DNA of 41,882 bases, from positions 20,025 through 61,906 of the forward strand of contig PDIM01010368.1 of NCBI GenBank assembly GCA_002811675.1, read 5' to 3'. The position numbers and the translations under genes are program-made. Each line of letters opens with the position of its first letter. The first letter of the stretch is position 1. Shown here piece after piece: positions 1-9,598 of this stretch. The notes beneath the pieces were generated by a model. The model was not told the origin of the DNA, did not search any database, and saw nothing but the letters and a program-made list of their open reading frames with translations. Source of the DNA: Ichthyosporea sp. XGB-2017a (taxonomy: Eukaryota > Opisthokonta > Ichthyosporea).

Positions 1-708
1 CGCCCATAGCTGCTGTATGCTTGTCTCTCTGATCGCTTCCTGGAATCCTCTCTAGTCACTATAAGGGCTAGGGTATTAATAGGGGTATATATATCCTGCC
101 CTATCTGCACCCTAAGATAATAAACGGTGGTTCATGTCTTGCTTATTTACGTTGTGCGTCATCAGGAGCTACGAACGGAGGTTTTGGCGCGAAGAAATAA
201 CGCGGGGATTTTATACGCATTCCTCACCTTGACCCTCCTCCCCCTTATCTATCGGATTTCCCATACAAAACAATATTTTTTTGGTCTTTTTTTTTTTTTC
301 ACAATTTTCTCTTTTGGACTTTTTATTTTTTATTTTTTATTTAGTTTTTTGTTTTTTGCTTTCGCTTTTCTTTTCTTCTTTTTATTTTTTTTTAGCTTTT
401 TAGCTTTGAAGTTATATTTCGTTTTAGGAAATTTCGCCATTGTGTAAATTGGAATCTGTGGGTGTCTGTGGGTGATTATATACGGGTTTAATTTATTTGT
501 TATATACCCTTTCCGGTTTCTGGAGTAACTCACGGGATCTCGATTTACTGCTGAGTGGTGGGTGTTCTCTTTTAGTTTTGCAAGGCTCTTTGGGTGTCTT
601 CACACGCCCTGAAACACCGGATGAAATTTACATGGGGTAGAGTCGATAAGCTTAAATATTTATATTAGTGGGTTAATTTCTTTTTGAACTTTTTAAAAAA
701 GGAACATA
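1..708. promoter_or_regulatory. Upstream region of the enkurin gene, T-rich
   Basis: No convincing coding sequence is visible here. The stretch from about 276 to 410 is a long T-rich run broken by short C/A interruptions, so any reading frame across it is low-complexity Phe/Leu. A CCATACAAA element lies at 261-269 and recurs in other intergenic regions of the window. A short G/T-rich repeat is seen near 455-475. The region presumably holds the promoter and 5' UTR of the plus-strand gene starting at 709; no TATA box or initiator can be assigned with confidence. Confidence 0.4.
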
Positions 709-1849
709 ATGGAGGCGCATTTGATTAAACAGCGGCATGAGAAGGGAACACTGGGGCGTATTATGTATCCTTCCGCAGAGGATCTCAGGCCACCAACACC
801 TAAAAAGGTTCCGAAAAAGCCAAAGAACTTTACTAAAAGCAATATGAGAAAGCTGAGAAATCTCGAAGATAATGTACGCAAGAAGAAAGAAGAAGAAGAA
901 ATGAAAAAGCAGGTAATTGAAAATCCTCCTCCGGCTTTTAAAATGAAAAGGTTCTCCCAGGTGGAGTCAAAAGTGGCAAAGCATATTAAGAACATGAAAA
1001 ATTCGGCAGAGGAGAGGCAGAATAGTGCAAGGGCTAGGAAGTATTTGAAAGCGCATTCGATTAAAAAGGATCTTCCAGAGAAACCAAGCAAAGAAGATAT
1101 TGAAAGGCTCCGAGCTAAAAGAATAGTGATGAAGCCTCCAATCCCCAAAGCCAAAGACACCCGTCCCCAGCCCGAAAGGAAAAAAAGAGAATTTATTCGA
1201 GAGAACGCCCTACAGACGATCCATACGCATCCTCCCGCAACACCTCCTGGAACACCTCCACCTTCTACTACAGTCGAAAAAATACACCCTCGAGGATGCG
1301 TTCCGAAATAGTAAGTACTTTTTTTTCTAGGTATCCGCTGTTTGCTCTTGTAATGAGCGACATTTGGTATTTACTTATTATGTTTGATTTCTTTGTTTTT
1401 TCACTTTTTAGCTTGGGAAAAATTAAGGGGGAACTTGACGCAGCTAAAGCGGCCGCAGAACAAGCGAAAAAGAAGGATAAAGTTCCTAAAGGAATGGTTC
1501 TTGTCTCCGAGGATGTTCGTCGAGAGACATTGAAACATCTTCAATCTAATTACGACAACACTCTAACGGAACTACGGGTATGTTTACTAGAAACAATATA
1601 CTTCCTTCTTTTGAAAACCTTACTTTCATGGATTTTAACTTTTAATGTTTACTACTCCTTTGTGATTTGTAGCGGCTACCTCTTGCTGTTGATACATTGG
1701 GACTGAAGCGCAAAAAAATTGGGTTAGAGGGTCAACTTGATGAAATTGAACAGGCAATGAAATTTTTCTCCCAAAAGCGTGTCTTAATACGGAAAGAAGA
1801 CGAAGGCTTTCAGGTATTGCCAATGAGCTGCATACCTGTTAGCAGATAA
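709..1849 (+). CDS. ENKUR: Enkurin, axonemal microtubule-associated protein
   Basis: Three exons, 709-1310, 1412-1577 and 1673-1849, give a 314-residue protein. The introns (101 and 95 nt) have GTAAGT and GTATGT donors and TAG acceptors. The N-terminal half is basic and Pro/Lys-rich, with FIRENALQTI near residue 163. After the first splice the junction reads VPKYLGKIKGE, the typical lead into the enkurin domain. The domain continues with PKGMVLVSEDVRRETL and a conserved C-terminal helix pair ending in LGLKRKKIGLEGQLDEIEQA. Enkurin family members bind calmodulin and are inner proteins of doublet microtubules in cilia and flagella. The length is slightly above that of vertebrate enkurin (about 256). 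The ATG at 709 follows an AT-rich leader and is the first in frame. The two Pro-rich segments may be SH3-type ligands, which is an inference. The identity is strong because the conserved domain is rebuilt only when both introns are removed. Confidence 0.9.
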
Positions 1850-2370
1850 CTTCCACTCGACAACTTACACCACCATTTTCAATCACTCATAGCATTTCAA
1901 ACTGTCTCGTCTCTAGTATTTATTTTCTACTTGGTGCTCACAGCTATACCTTAGAGCGTTGCTATTTGCATACATACATTTCAAAGAAAAAAAAAAGAGA
2001 GAGAGGTGACGAAGAAACTGAAGAAGTTAACCTCTGTTTCAACTTTCCCTCCTTTCTTTTCTTTTACGTAGTACTGTAATAGTACTGTAGGGCAAAAAGA
2101 AAATAAAAAGCAAATTTATACGAGAGCAAAGAAATAAGGTACCGAGACTATTTGTTTTTTAATTCTCAAAATGAAATTTTCAAACTTGCCAAAAAGTCAA
2201 AAAAAAAACATGAGGCGAAATTTGTATGGACTTTTTTCCATACAAAAGGCGTGTCCAGCTGAGGATGTCAACGAGAATGGTTTCTTCCTCTTTTGTTGCT
2301 TTTGCTATTTTATAATTTAATTTGGAATCCTCGGATTTATAAATTAGAAAGAGAGATTAGATAGTTAATC
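1850..2370. promoter_or_regulatory. Enkurin 3' region and eL38 promoter region
   Basis: An AATAAA lies near 2100, probably the enkurin polyadenylation signal. Two copies of AGTACTGTA (2070-2078 and 2081-2089) and a perfect 10-bp inverted repeat TTTGTATGGA/TCCATACAAA (2221-2230 and 2237-2246, 6-nt loop) lie 120-300 bp upstream of the eL38 start codon. They are good candidates for regulatory sites, since both motifs recur in other intergenic regions. A C/T-rich stretch around 2281-2310 precedes the eL38 leader. No coding sequence is seen. Confidence 0.5.
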
Positions 2371-3257
2371 ATGGTATGTATTGTTCTTTGGCTTCGTTTA
2401 TGGATGGATGGATGAATCGATGGGTGATGTTATGGATGATGGATTGAAATGTGGGTGGGGAATCGATTTCGGGGCATTTTCTGAATCGCTCACCGAATGA
2501 AATGAAAATTGTTGTGATATAATAATTAAATCTTTGATTTACTGGGCTTCGGTGATTTACAACGAATACGACGCAGCGAATGAGAAATATAACAGTGCTT
2601 TTGTTCCTAATTGTATTTGATCTTTGAGAGGTGTTACATTGGGTACTCTGTGGGCTATTACAGAATGTTTTCGTATTGGTAACGGCATTGAACGTTTCAC
2701 GTTTGAACTGAAAACCCCAAGCGAAATAGTTGAAGAAAGGATCAAATGGAACTGAATGTGGTGAGAAATTTGACAGGAACATCGTAGGGGGCCTGTACTT
2801 TTGTTAGTGTGAGATTTCGTTGGTTGTAGACGTGGAAAAGTTTAACTGTTCAGTGGGTGAAGGGAAACTTTTGTTTGGATGGCTACAATGAGCCGGTATG
2901 TTGAAAAAGTTGACTTACATGTTCTTCCTTTTAATTTGAATGTTAGCCTAAGCAAATTACTGAAATCAAGGACTTCCTTTTGACTGCGCGCCGCAAGGAC
3001 GCCAGATCCGTTAAGATCAAGAAGGGTAAAGATGCTGTCAAGTTCAAGGTTCGTTGCAGCAGATACTTGTACACCCTTGTTGTCACTGACAACGAGAAGG
3101 CTGATAAGCTCAAGCAATCTCTTCCTCCTGGTAAGTCTTAGTGTCGTTTGTTACCTTCATATTTGTTAAGCTTCATTCCATGTTTGCTTTAAGAATGAGT
3201 GTGCTAATAGTGATATCTTATTTACTTGTAGGTTTGAATGTTACTGAATTGGCTTAA
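2371..3257 (+). CDS. RPL38: 60S ribosomal protein eL38
   Basis: Three exons: 2371-2373 (only the ATG), 2947-3130 and 3232-3257, giving exactly 70 residues, the usual eL38 length. The protein begins [20 protein letters not shown] and ends [12 protein letters not shown], with the central [11 protein letters not shown] strand, all characteristic of eL38. The start was placed at 2371 because the coding frame at 2947 needs a phase-0 upstream exon, and ATG followed directly by GTATGT occurs at 2371. The nearer ATGs at 2879 and 2888 give the wrong phase. Intron 1 is 573 nt, far longer than any other intron here; intron 2 is 101 nt. An AATAAA follows at about 3306. The gene is convergent with the LYR-motif gene on the minus strand. 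eL38 is a component of the large cytosolic ribosomal subunit. Confidence 0.96.
2374..2946 (+). other. Long first intron of the eL38 gene
   Basis: This 573-nt intron has a GTATGT donor immediately after the start codon and a TTAG acceptor. It holds a degenerate GGAT microsatellite (about 2400-2440). Two near-matches to a C box (GTGATGT and ATGATGG, each one base off RTGATGA) are followed by CTGA near 2481. No terminal stem can be shown for a box C/D snoRNA, so none is annotated. Ribosomal-protein introns often host snoRNAs or transcriptional enhancers in other eukaryotes, which makes this a place to look. Confidence 0.7.
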
Positions 3258-3522
3258 ATTGTTTCGACCTCCGGTAACCGTAGCTGAGGTCCTTTCAGCT
3301 GCTGTAATAAAGTATTAACAATAATTCATTAACTCTCAAAATGAAAAGAATGGAAAGGAAGTTATTTGAACTTGTGCTTTCACAGAACCTATTTTTTTTA
3401 TTACTATATACAAATGATTTGGTCCCAGGCGAGTCTTTGCGCAAAGCCATTCCCATCGCCCAAGTTGCCGTGCAATGGCGAATCCAGCTCCCCATGAACC
3501 AGCAACACCCCTTTGAGCAATT

Positions 3523-3995
3523 TTACTTCGTGAACAGCCTGGCGAAAAAGCCACCGGCCTTTATGTTATTCTGATTATTGGTGGAAAGAAGGTCTTTAAA
3601 TTGCTCAGCGGTAATCTTACTGTAGCCAACATCTTCTTTTCTTGCATACTATTTCCCAAAGAAATCCCAAGATAAAATTGAAGTTAATAAGCAAAGCTAA
3701 GCAAAAGAAAAGAGCTCAAGCACCAAGCACAGACAAACCCTCGACCTACCTTTGTTTTGAATTCGTCTTTCAATATCGACTTCATATCACATAAGACAGA
3801 TTCCCCATACCCAACCAATTTCTGTGTCTCTTCCCCCGAAGCAGTGCTATTCTTTTTAAAAGCATCTCTAACCATCGCTGGAATTCTTTCCGCTAAATCC
3901 CTTCCTTTCCGCTCTGGTGTAAGAGGCCATCTTCTTGATTCCTTCAATAGATTACGGTACAGGCTCAACACCTTCTGCCTATCCACCTGTGCCAT
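3523..3995 (-). CDS. LYR-motif (Complex1_LYR) mitochondrial protein
   Basis: Two exons on the minus strand, 3995-3750 and 3648-3523, separated by a 100-nt intron with GTAGGT donor and AAATAG acceptor, encode 123 residues. The N-terminus contains VLSLYRNLLKESRRWPL, with the Leu-Tyr-Arg tripeptide that defines the LYR superfamily, followed by conserved basic residues and a second helix (VRDAFKKN). LYR proteins are small mitochondrial matrix factors that bind acyl-ACP and assist Fe-S transfer or assembly of respiratory complexes. The spliced C-terminal exon adds YARKEDVGYSKITAEQF and ends in FFARLFTK. I cannot say which LYRM subfamily this is. It is convergent with eL38 and divergent from the C19orf44-like gene. 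A minus-strand AATAAA lies near 3395-3400. Confidence 0.75.
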
Positions 3996-4552
3996 ACTTT
4001 ATGATTCGTATTATTACTTATTTCAAAATCCACAGCTGCAAAAGCACACTCCCCCACTTCAAATCCATTCAAAAACCCAAACAAACCAAACAAACCAAAC
4101 CTAACCAATCGACCAAGTTCAAAAAAATGAAACTTTCAAAATCTCAAAAATAAAAGAAAGAGTAAATAAAAAGAAACAACAGTTTTTCAAATTTCACTAC
4201 GATTTTGATTTTTGAATTTTTGATTTGAAATTCGAATTTTAGGTTGGCAGTTGGCACTCGTGAGTCGTGACTCGGCCTTTTGCACATTTTTCTTTCTTTT
4301 TTCTTTCGTTTTTTTATTTTTCATTTTCCACTATTTTTTCACTGGACGGAAAAAAATCAAAAGAAAAAAAGAAAAGGAAAAAGAGAAAAAAGATCGAAAG
4401 CAGGAAGGAAGGAAGCTTGAAGGAAAGAAGGAAAGAAAGAAAGATCAAACCAAGCCTGTTAGACCAAAGAAGGTAAACCCACTTCACACTTGTGGATTTT
4501 TAGGTATTCGCGCGCTTGTGAAGTGTTGGTGGGATAATCGTTTTTGTCAATC
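3996..4552. promoter_or_regulatory. Divergent promoter region with polypyrimidine/polypurine tract
   Basis: This intergenic region lies between the LYR gene (minus) and the C19orf44-like gene (plus). About 4280-4340 is almost pure pyrimidine plus T runs, and about 4346-4450 is almost pure purine, so the two halves could pair or form triplex DNA. GTGAGTCGTGACTCGG lies at about 4260-4275, and a similar CGTGACTCGTGAG string occurs near 6743. Frames through the purine tract give only Lys/Glu-rich low-complexity peptides, which I do not annotate. Confidence 0.5.
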
Positions 4553-6233
4553 ATGAGTAAAAAGAAGAATATATACAATACCCCTGCTGATTTTTCATCA
4601 GACTTCCAGTTTGATTCAGATGAAGAAGGCGGGGGCTCATATGATTCAGGTATAACCTCTAATTTGATGGGGATTCAGAGTGGGGTTTTAAGTAGCATTA
4701 GACAAGCTCAGCAGCAGGAGAAAGCTCAAAAGAAACCAACATTGATCAAGGCCAATACTCAGCCTCATCTGCGCAGTAATGCACTGCTGAAAGCAGCAAG
4801 TATGCTAAAAGGGGATAAATCAGCTAGTATTGAAAAGAGGGCTTCCCAAGCCAAACTGAAACTGAACAATTTGGAAATGGACGAAGATGATGAACTTGAA
4901 AATTATTATAAGTCCTTGAAGAAAAAAAACTCAGCTATACGAAACGCTGATGAGTCTGACCTGTCTGGTATTGGTTCCTCTGACTTCTTGAAGCCCGCAA
5001 AAATAGAGAACGAATACATAAAAATTAAACCTGTGGTAGAGGATAAGGAGCAAGTGTCTATGAAATTTGTAGAAATTGGGAATGAAGGAGACGAAAATGA
5101 GAGCACAGAACAGGAAGACTATTCTACTAAAGCGGGCGATGAGGATGATGGCGAGCAAATTGGTATAGGAAGTGCAGCGATGTATTATTCTCTTCCCGAA
5201 GAGCCCGATGAATTGAGTGGTAGTTTATCTCTAGAGGAACTTGATAATGTCAAAGATCTAATGGGGAATACAAAATTCATGAGTGACTTGGATGATTCTG
5301 ATATTATAGAAGAAGCAGAAGAAGTCAATGAAGAAGATCAATCCGTTTCAGACAATAATGGAGTTTTTGAATTCAAAAAGCGGACCTCTGACTCTGAAGA
5401 GTCAGAATCTGTTGCTTCGGTGGAGGAAGTAGAGGAAGAAAGCGAAATCAAAAGCGTACGGAGCGATTCTCAGCAAAGTGAGAGTGCAGTCGATACCCCA
5501 GATTCTGAAACCAAGTCTAGTATTGCTGATCAAATATCCGAAAGCGATGATGTAGAAGATGTTGAAGAAGATGCTTATAGCAGTGACTATACGACAGTAA
5601 CTGAAACTGAAAATACTTCCTCCACAAGAACTTCGCAACAATCCAAATCCAAAAGAAAGCACAGAAGCAAGACACATGCTGGTCATGGTTTGTATCCTGG
5701 AACGATCTCCTCTTGCGATGTCAACCAAGCAATTCTACAATCTATTTTGCAGCGACCTGTTGATATGTTTAACACAACTCCCATTGCTTCTAGTATTATT
5801 GGGTCTGATGTGCTACAAGGTAAATTAGAATTATATGACTGTTATGACTTTGGTTTGGAGAAAGTGGTAGAAGGATTGTGTACTAAGCTAAGAAAGTATG
5901 TGTAGTTTTAACTTCCTATAACCCAAACGCAGCCGTTCTAAATGACCTGATGCGGCAACATTTGGGTTTAATCAAAAACTTTGTCCAATCCGCTAGGTAC
6001 AAAGCGCAAGCAGAATCATCGACTTGTAGTACTTATCAATACACAACACTAGAAGACACCCTTAAGGTAAGCCGGTAAATATTGGCATCGAACACACATG
6101 GCTACAAATTGCTAATTGAATCTCTTCCCTTCCGCAATTATAGTACATTAAAAAGAACAGAAAGCCTAAATTATCATTTAGTGAGGCTTTGAAGCAAGTG
6201 CAAGAGAATGACCGTCTGAACAGCCTTCTATAG
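4553..6233 (+). CDS. C19orf44-like protein with C-terminal DUF4614 domain
   Basis: Three exons, 4553-5819, 5933-6066 and 6144-6233, encode 496 residues. The ATG at 4553 is the first in frame. Residues 1-380 are acidic, Ser/Glu/Asp-rich and probably disordered. The conserved part is at the C-terminus, where splicing gives AVLNDLMRQHLGLIKNFVQS, then YQYTTLEDTLKYIKKNRKP and LSFSEALKQV. This resembles the C-terminal domain of human C19orf44 (DUF4614), whose function is unknown. Intron 1 (113 nt) uses GTAAAT at 5820, not the closer GTATGT at 5896, because only a phase-1 donor restores this frame. Unspliced reading ends at a stop at about 5903 and loses the domain. Intron 2 is 77 nt. An AATAAA follows near 6291. 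The family assignment rests on the remembered C-terminal pattern. Confidence 0.72.
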
Positions 6234-6950
6234 CACCAAGAAGAGATTCATACCTGTAGAATGAACTTAATATGCTTCGCAAAATTTGTAAAATAAAAGC
6301 GCGAGTAGTCCATGCTCTAGTGACCCTGTAACACTATCCACACACATAACTGTTTACCTGCAAGAGGCATCATGGCCTGGTTGAACATTTAAAAAGAGGT
6401 TTAACTAGCACAAATACTCCAAAATACTCGAAGGAAAACGGGAACCCTGAAAAGACTCCGGGATCCTTGAAATACTCGAAGGAAAAAATATTCCATAGAG
6501 AACTTGTAGAGAACTGTATTTTTTTTGAGAAGAATACAGTTCTCTATGAAATATTCCTCCATTCACGTGTTCGAGATACACGAGGGGGGCCGCCCAGCAT
6601 GCAAGCGAGGGCCCGTCTGCCCGCCAGCAGGTCCACTCAAAAGCTCGCTCAAATGTAAATAATAATGACTCACGGGCCAGAAAACCCCTAATTATTGCTG
6701 AGTGTGCTGACTGCTGGCCCGCCGAGTGCCGACCCTTGGCCGACCGTGACTCGTGAGGCCATCATGAGTGTGTGTGACGTGTGACCCGCCCCCTACAGCA
6801 GCGACCTGCATGATTCACTGGGGCTGCAATATTATAAATGTTTATTTGTTTATATTATTTGCAAAGGGAAGTTATGCGTAACTAATTCACTATTCACTTG
6901 CCTTGATCGGTTATGTATGTAGTTGAGTCTCTTGATTTAGATTTTGAAAA
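6234..6950. promoter_or_regulatory. Intergenic region with direct repeats and a strong hairpin
   Basis: No gene is visible. A 17-bp direct repeat (6422-6438 and 6470-6486) precedes a long inverted repeat (6487-6554). From about 6580 to 6800 the DNA is GC-rich compared with its flanks and contains several GGCC/GGGCC strings and the string CGTGACTCGTGAG. The promoter of the COQ8-like gene must lie in the last few hundred bases, which become AT-rich again (6825-6870). Confidence 0.5.
6487..6554. repeat. Inverted repeat with two alternative left arms
   Basis: The right arm, 6533-6554, can pair with either of two left arms. One is 6507-6520 against 6533-6546, 14 of 14 bases with a 12-nt loop. The other is 6487-6503 against 6538-6554, 16 of 17 bases. 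The two pairings exclude each other. It follows a 17-bp direct repeat. It could be a remnant of a small transposon (MITE) or an RNA structure; there is no coding capacity to support either. Confidence 0.7.
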
Positions 6951-8597
6951 ATGTCAAAACCTCAGCTGAATATTCGTCCTGACGACGCAGCGGCTGTCGG
7001 GAGAGGTATTGCTAAAGTGCTTGCCAATATTTTTGAAAATTCGAAAACTACAGCTTCTCAGTCAATTTCAAATTCGAGTTTAGCGAAAGGATTCAAAGGC
7101 TCAGGGGCCTCGGTGGGAGCTGCTGAGGCAGATTTTTCTGAAGGTCATGTTGCTGACACCACCTCAATGGAGTTAGGCAAAAGACGAAGGAAAAACAGAG
7201 TTATGCCCAAGGATCGTGTTACCGACCAAAGTCTTTCGGAACTTTCCAAGGAAACGAGTGTTCCTGTATCGAAGTATGGGAGAATGGCAAGGTATGGTGC
7301 TCTGGGCATGCAATTAGGGGCTGGGGCTCTGGGGAATATCGTAAGAAAAGGGCTGGGAATGGAGGACCCATCTACAATAGGGGCCAGTGGAAATCCATTT
7401 TTGTCTGAGTCAAATGCGGAGCGTCTTGTGGAAACGCTCTGTCGCATGAGGGGGGCAGCCCTGAAGGTGGGACAGATGGTTAGCATTCAGGATGAAGCCC
7501 TCGTTCCTCCTCAGCTGCTGGATATCTTTGAAAGAGTTCGAAAGGGTGCTGATTTTATGCCCCAGCATCAAATGCGGTCTATACTTGATAAGGAATTGGG
7601 TTCTGATTGGAGCACTAAATTGAAAGAATTCAGTGAAAAGCCCATTGCCGCAGCTTCTATAGGACAGGTTCATAGAGCGGTTTTGTTAGACGGTACAGAA
7701 GTGGCAATGAAGATTCAGTATCCGGGAATTGCGCAAAGCATTGATAGTGATATTCAGAATCTCATGACCCTTCTTAAATTTGCTAATGTCCTTCCGGAGG
7801 GGATGTATATAGAAAATACTATGGAAAATGCGAAAAGGGAGCTTACTTGGGAGACTAATTATCTTCGAGAGGCTAAATGCCAGCAGCTATTCAAACAACT
7901 TCTATCTGATGATGACCGTTACTATATTCCAAAAGTTGTGGAAGATTTGTCATCGAAGGGAGTTATTACATCGGAAATGATATACGGTGTGCCCCTTGAG
8001 AAGATGTTTGATGCTGACCAACAGACAAGGGATAGAATAGCTATAGATATACTGTCTTTGTGCCTACGAGAGCTTTTTGAATTAAATTTCATGCAGACAG
8101 ATCCTAATTGGGCAAACTTCTTTTATGATAAAGAGGCCGATCACCTTGCTTTGCTTGATTTTGGTGCGAGCAGGTATTTCGACTCCTCATTTACAGATAA
8201 CTACATTAAAGTGATTAAGTTCGCTGCGGAAAAGAACAGGGAGGGGGTTATTGATGCATCAGTGAAAATGGGCTTTCTGACCGGAATGGAGAGCAAACCA
8301 ATGATGAAGGCGCACGCTGACGCTGTTATGATTCTTGGTGAGCCCTTTGCTGAAGAGGGAATGTTTGATTTCTCGAAACAGGACGTTACCTTTAGAATCC
8401 ATTCGCTCATCCCAACCATGCTCAAACATAGATTGACCCCTCCTCCAGATGAGAGCTATTCCTTGCATAGAAAACTTGCGGGTGCGTTTTTGCTTGCGGC
8501 CAAGCTAAGAGCTAAAATCCCTTGCAAAGCAATATTTGACCCGATATATGATAATTATAGATATGGTAGAGAAGTTCCTTCCGAAGTCTTGTACTAG
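6951..8597 (+). CDS. COQ8: COQ8/ADCK3-type UbiB protein kinase-like protein
   Basis: Single-exon gene, 548 residues, with an ATG at 6951 in a good A-rich context. All signature motifs of the COQ8 branch of the ABC1/UbiB family are visible: the KxGQ motif (KVGQ, K172-Q175), the Ala-rich loop AAASIGQVHRA (from A233) that replaces the Gly-rich loop, the VAMK lysine (K254), the catalytic-loop segment QTDPNWANF (D384, N389) and the metal-binding LLDFGAS (D403). COQ8 is an atypical kinase/ATPase at the matrix face of the mitochondrial inner membrane that supports coenzyme Q biosynthesis. The first ~100 residues are poorly conserved and could carry the targeting signal. An AATAAA follows at about 8634. 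There are no introns. Confidence 0.93.
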   Translation: MSKPQLNIRPDDAAAVGRGIAKVLANIFENSKTTASQSISNSSLAKGFKGSGASVGAAEADFSEGHVADTTSMELGKRRRKNRVMPKDRVTDQSLSELSKETSVPVSKYGRMARYGALGMQLGAGALGNIVRKGLGMEDPSTIGASGNPFLSESNAERLVETLCRMRGAALKVGQMVSIQDEALVPPQLLDIFERVRKGADFMPQHQMRSILDKELGSDWSTKLKEFSEKPIAAASIGQVHRAVLLDGTEVAMKIQYPGIAQSIDSDIQNLMTLLKFANVLPEGMYIENTMENAKRELTWETNYLREAKCQQLFKQLLSDDDRYYIPKVVEDLSSKGVITSEMIYGVPLEKMFDADQQTRDRIAIDILSLCLRELFELNFMQTDPNWANFFYDKEADHLALLDFGASRYFDSSFTDNYIKVIKFAAEKNREGVIDASVKMGFLTGMESKPMMKAHADAVMILGEPFAEEGMFDFSKQDVTFRIHSLIPTMLKHRLTPPPDESYSLHRKLAGAFLLAAKLRAKIPCKAIFDPIYDNYRYGREVPSEVLY

Positions 8598-9598
8598 TTA
8601 GATGATGGTCAGTCGCACTGAGCAAGCTTGAGCCAAATAAAAAAGCCCAAAACATTTAGTAGGTTGCAGTTTACTAGAAATTTGAGAGGTTGTGGAATTG
8701 ACACGGGATAAAATAGTTCTGAAACTTATTCTTGGATTCAACCTCACAAGTATTTATATGTAGAACAATATCACTAGCCGGTAAAAAAGAAAGTTCGATG
8801 TCTTTGCCTCATCATAAAGTTTCGTGCAGTTTGACGTTTCTTACAGCTCTAAGTAATCCTTCGAAACAGTGAAGCAATGCATCCGCAGTGGTCACCCACC
8901 ACTCATTGTGAATGAATATTACGCCAAACATCAATTCTCCGCTTGAGTTCTCAATTACATGATATGTAACTTCTATCGCGTGTACGTGTTCTCATGCTCG
9001 AGTATTTTAAAAGATTTTTTGCCTCTAGAATATTCAATCACCAACATTATTGCACCAATCAGATGCGGAGGAAATGAGCCTTGGCGAGGCTTCAAAAGCG
9101 AAACATTCCTCCTAAGGCCTATGATTCGCTGACAGTAGTCTTTTTAAAAAATATGTGCGATTTCCAAGTGTTGTGATTGGATAAATGTTGGTACTGCATT
9201 TTTTTATCCCATTTTTTGAACTCGTATGTAACGTCTATAGACTTTATTTTATATTCTTTTTTTCACAGCAAAAAAGTCCTTTCCAAAAAATATGTACGAT
9301 TTCCACAAGTGATACGATTAATCGTTGGTACTGCATTTTTTTATCCCATTTAATTTCCGAGGATTAATTTCTCAAGGCCCGGAAAGATTCCCTTTTCTTT
9401 TTTCATTATTCGTAAAATATAAAAGGAACTCGCGTGTAACTATGCACTTTATTTTTTCTTTTGTGTTCGTCTTTGTTTCTAATTGATTATTATTATTTAT
9501 TTACTTGTATTTGATCAAGATCCCTCTGAGAAAAGGCTGGTCCTGGGCTCACAATTGTTATTTATAAATAAGTTTAGGTGGGGGTAAAAGAAAGGAAA
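8598..9598. promoter_or_regulatory. 1-kb intergenic region with a duplicated upstream segment
   Basis: No gene is seen. Near 9065-9115 a GGAGGAAATG string and its near-complement CATTCCTCC flank a smaller AGCCT/AGGCT stem. From about 9140 to 9450 a ~135-bp segment is present twice in diverged form, just upstream of the amino-acid transporter gene. The leader before the ATG at 9599 is AT-rich. Confidence 0.5.
9187..9351 (+). repeat. 28-bp perfect direct repeat inside a duplicated promoter segment
   Basis: The 28 bases at 9187-9214 are repeated exactly at 9324-9351, 137 bp apart. Flanking matches extend the similarity on both sides: AATATGTgCGATTTCCA near 9150 against AATATGTaCGATTTCCA near 9289, and ACTCGtaTGTAAC near 9220 against ACTCGcgTGTAAC near 9428. 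This indicates an old tandem duplication of ~135 bp with later insertions. It ends roughly 150 bp before the transporter start codon, so it may double an upstream regulatory element. Confidence 0.75.

Noticed and set aside
127..447. Open frame of 106 codons on the plus strand
   Set aside because: It starts with GTG and consists mostly of Phe/Leu from a T-rich tract; it is low-complexity upstream DNA.
2879..2895. ATGs at 2879 and 2888 as the eL38 start with the GTATGT donor at 2896
   Set aside because: Both give a phase that shifts the conserved eL38 frame. ATG/GTATGT at 2371 is the only phase-0 solution and gives the exact family length.
2374..2946. Box C/D snoRNA in the eL38 intron
   Set aside because: C-box matches are imperfect and no terminal stem or guide can be shown.
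5880..5905. A 26-nt intron in the C19orf44-like gene
   Set aside because: It would keep frame, but it is far shorter than all other introns. A 113-nt intron with a normal donor gives a better match to the family.
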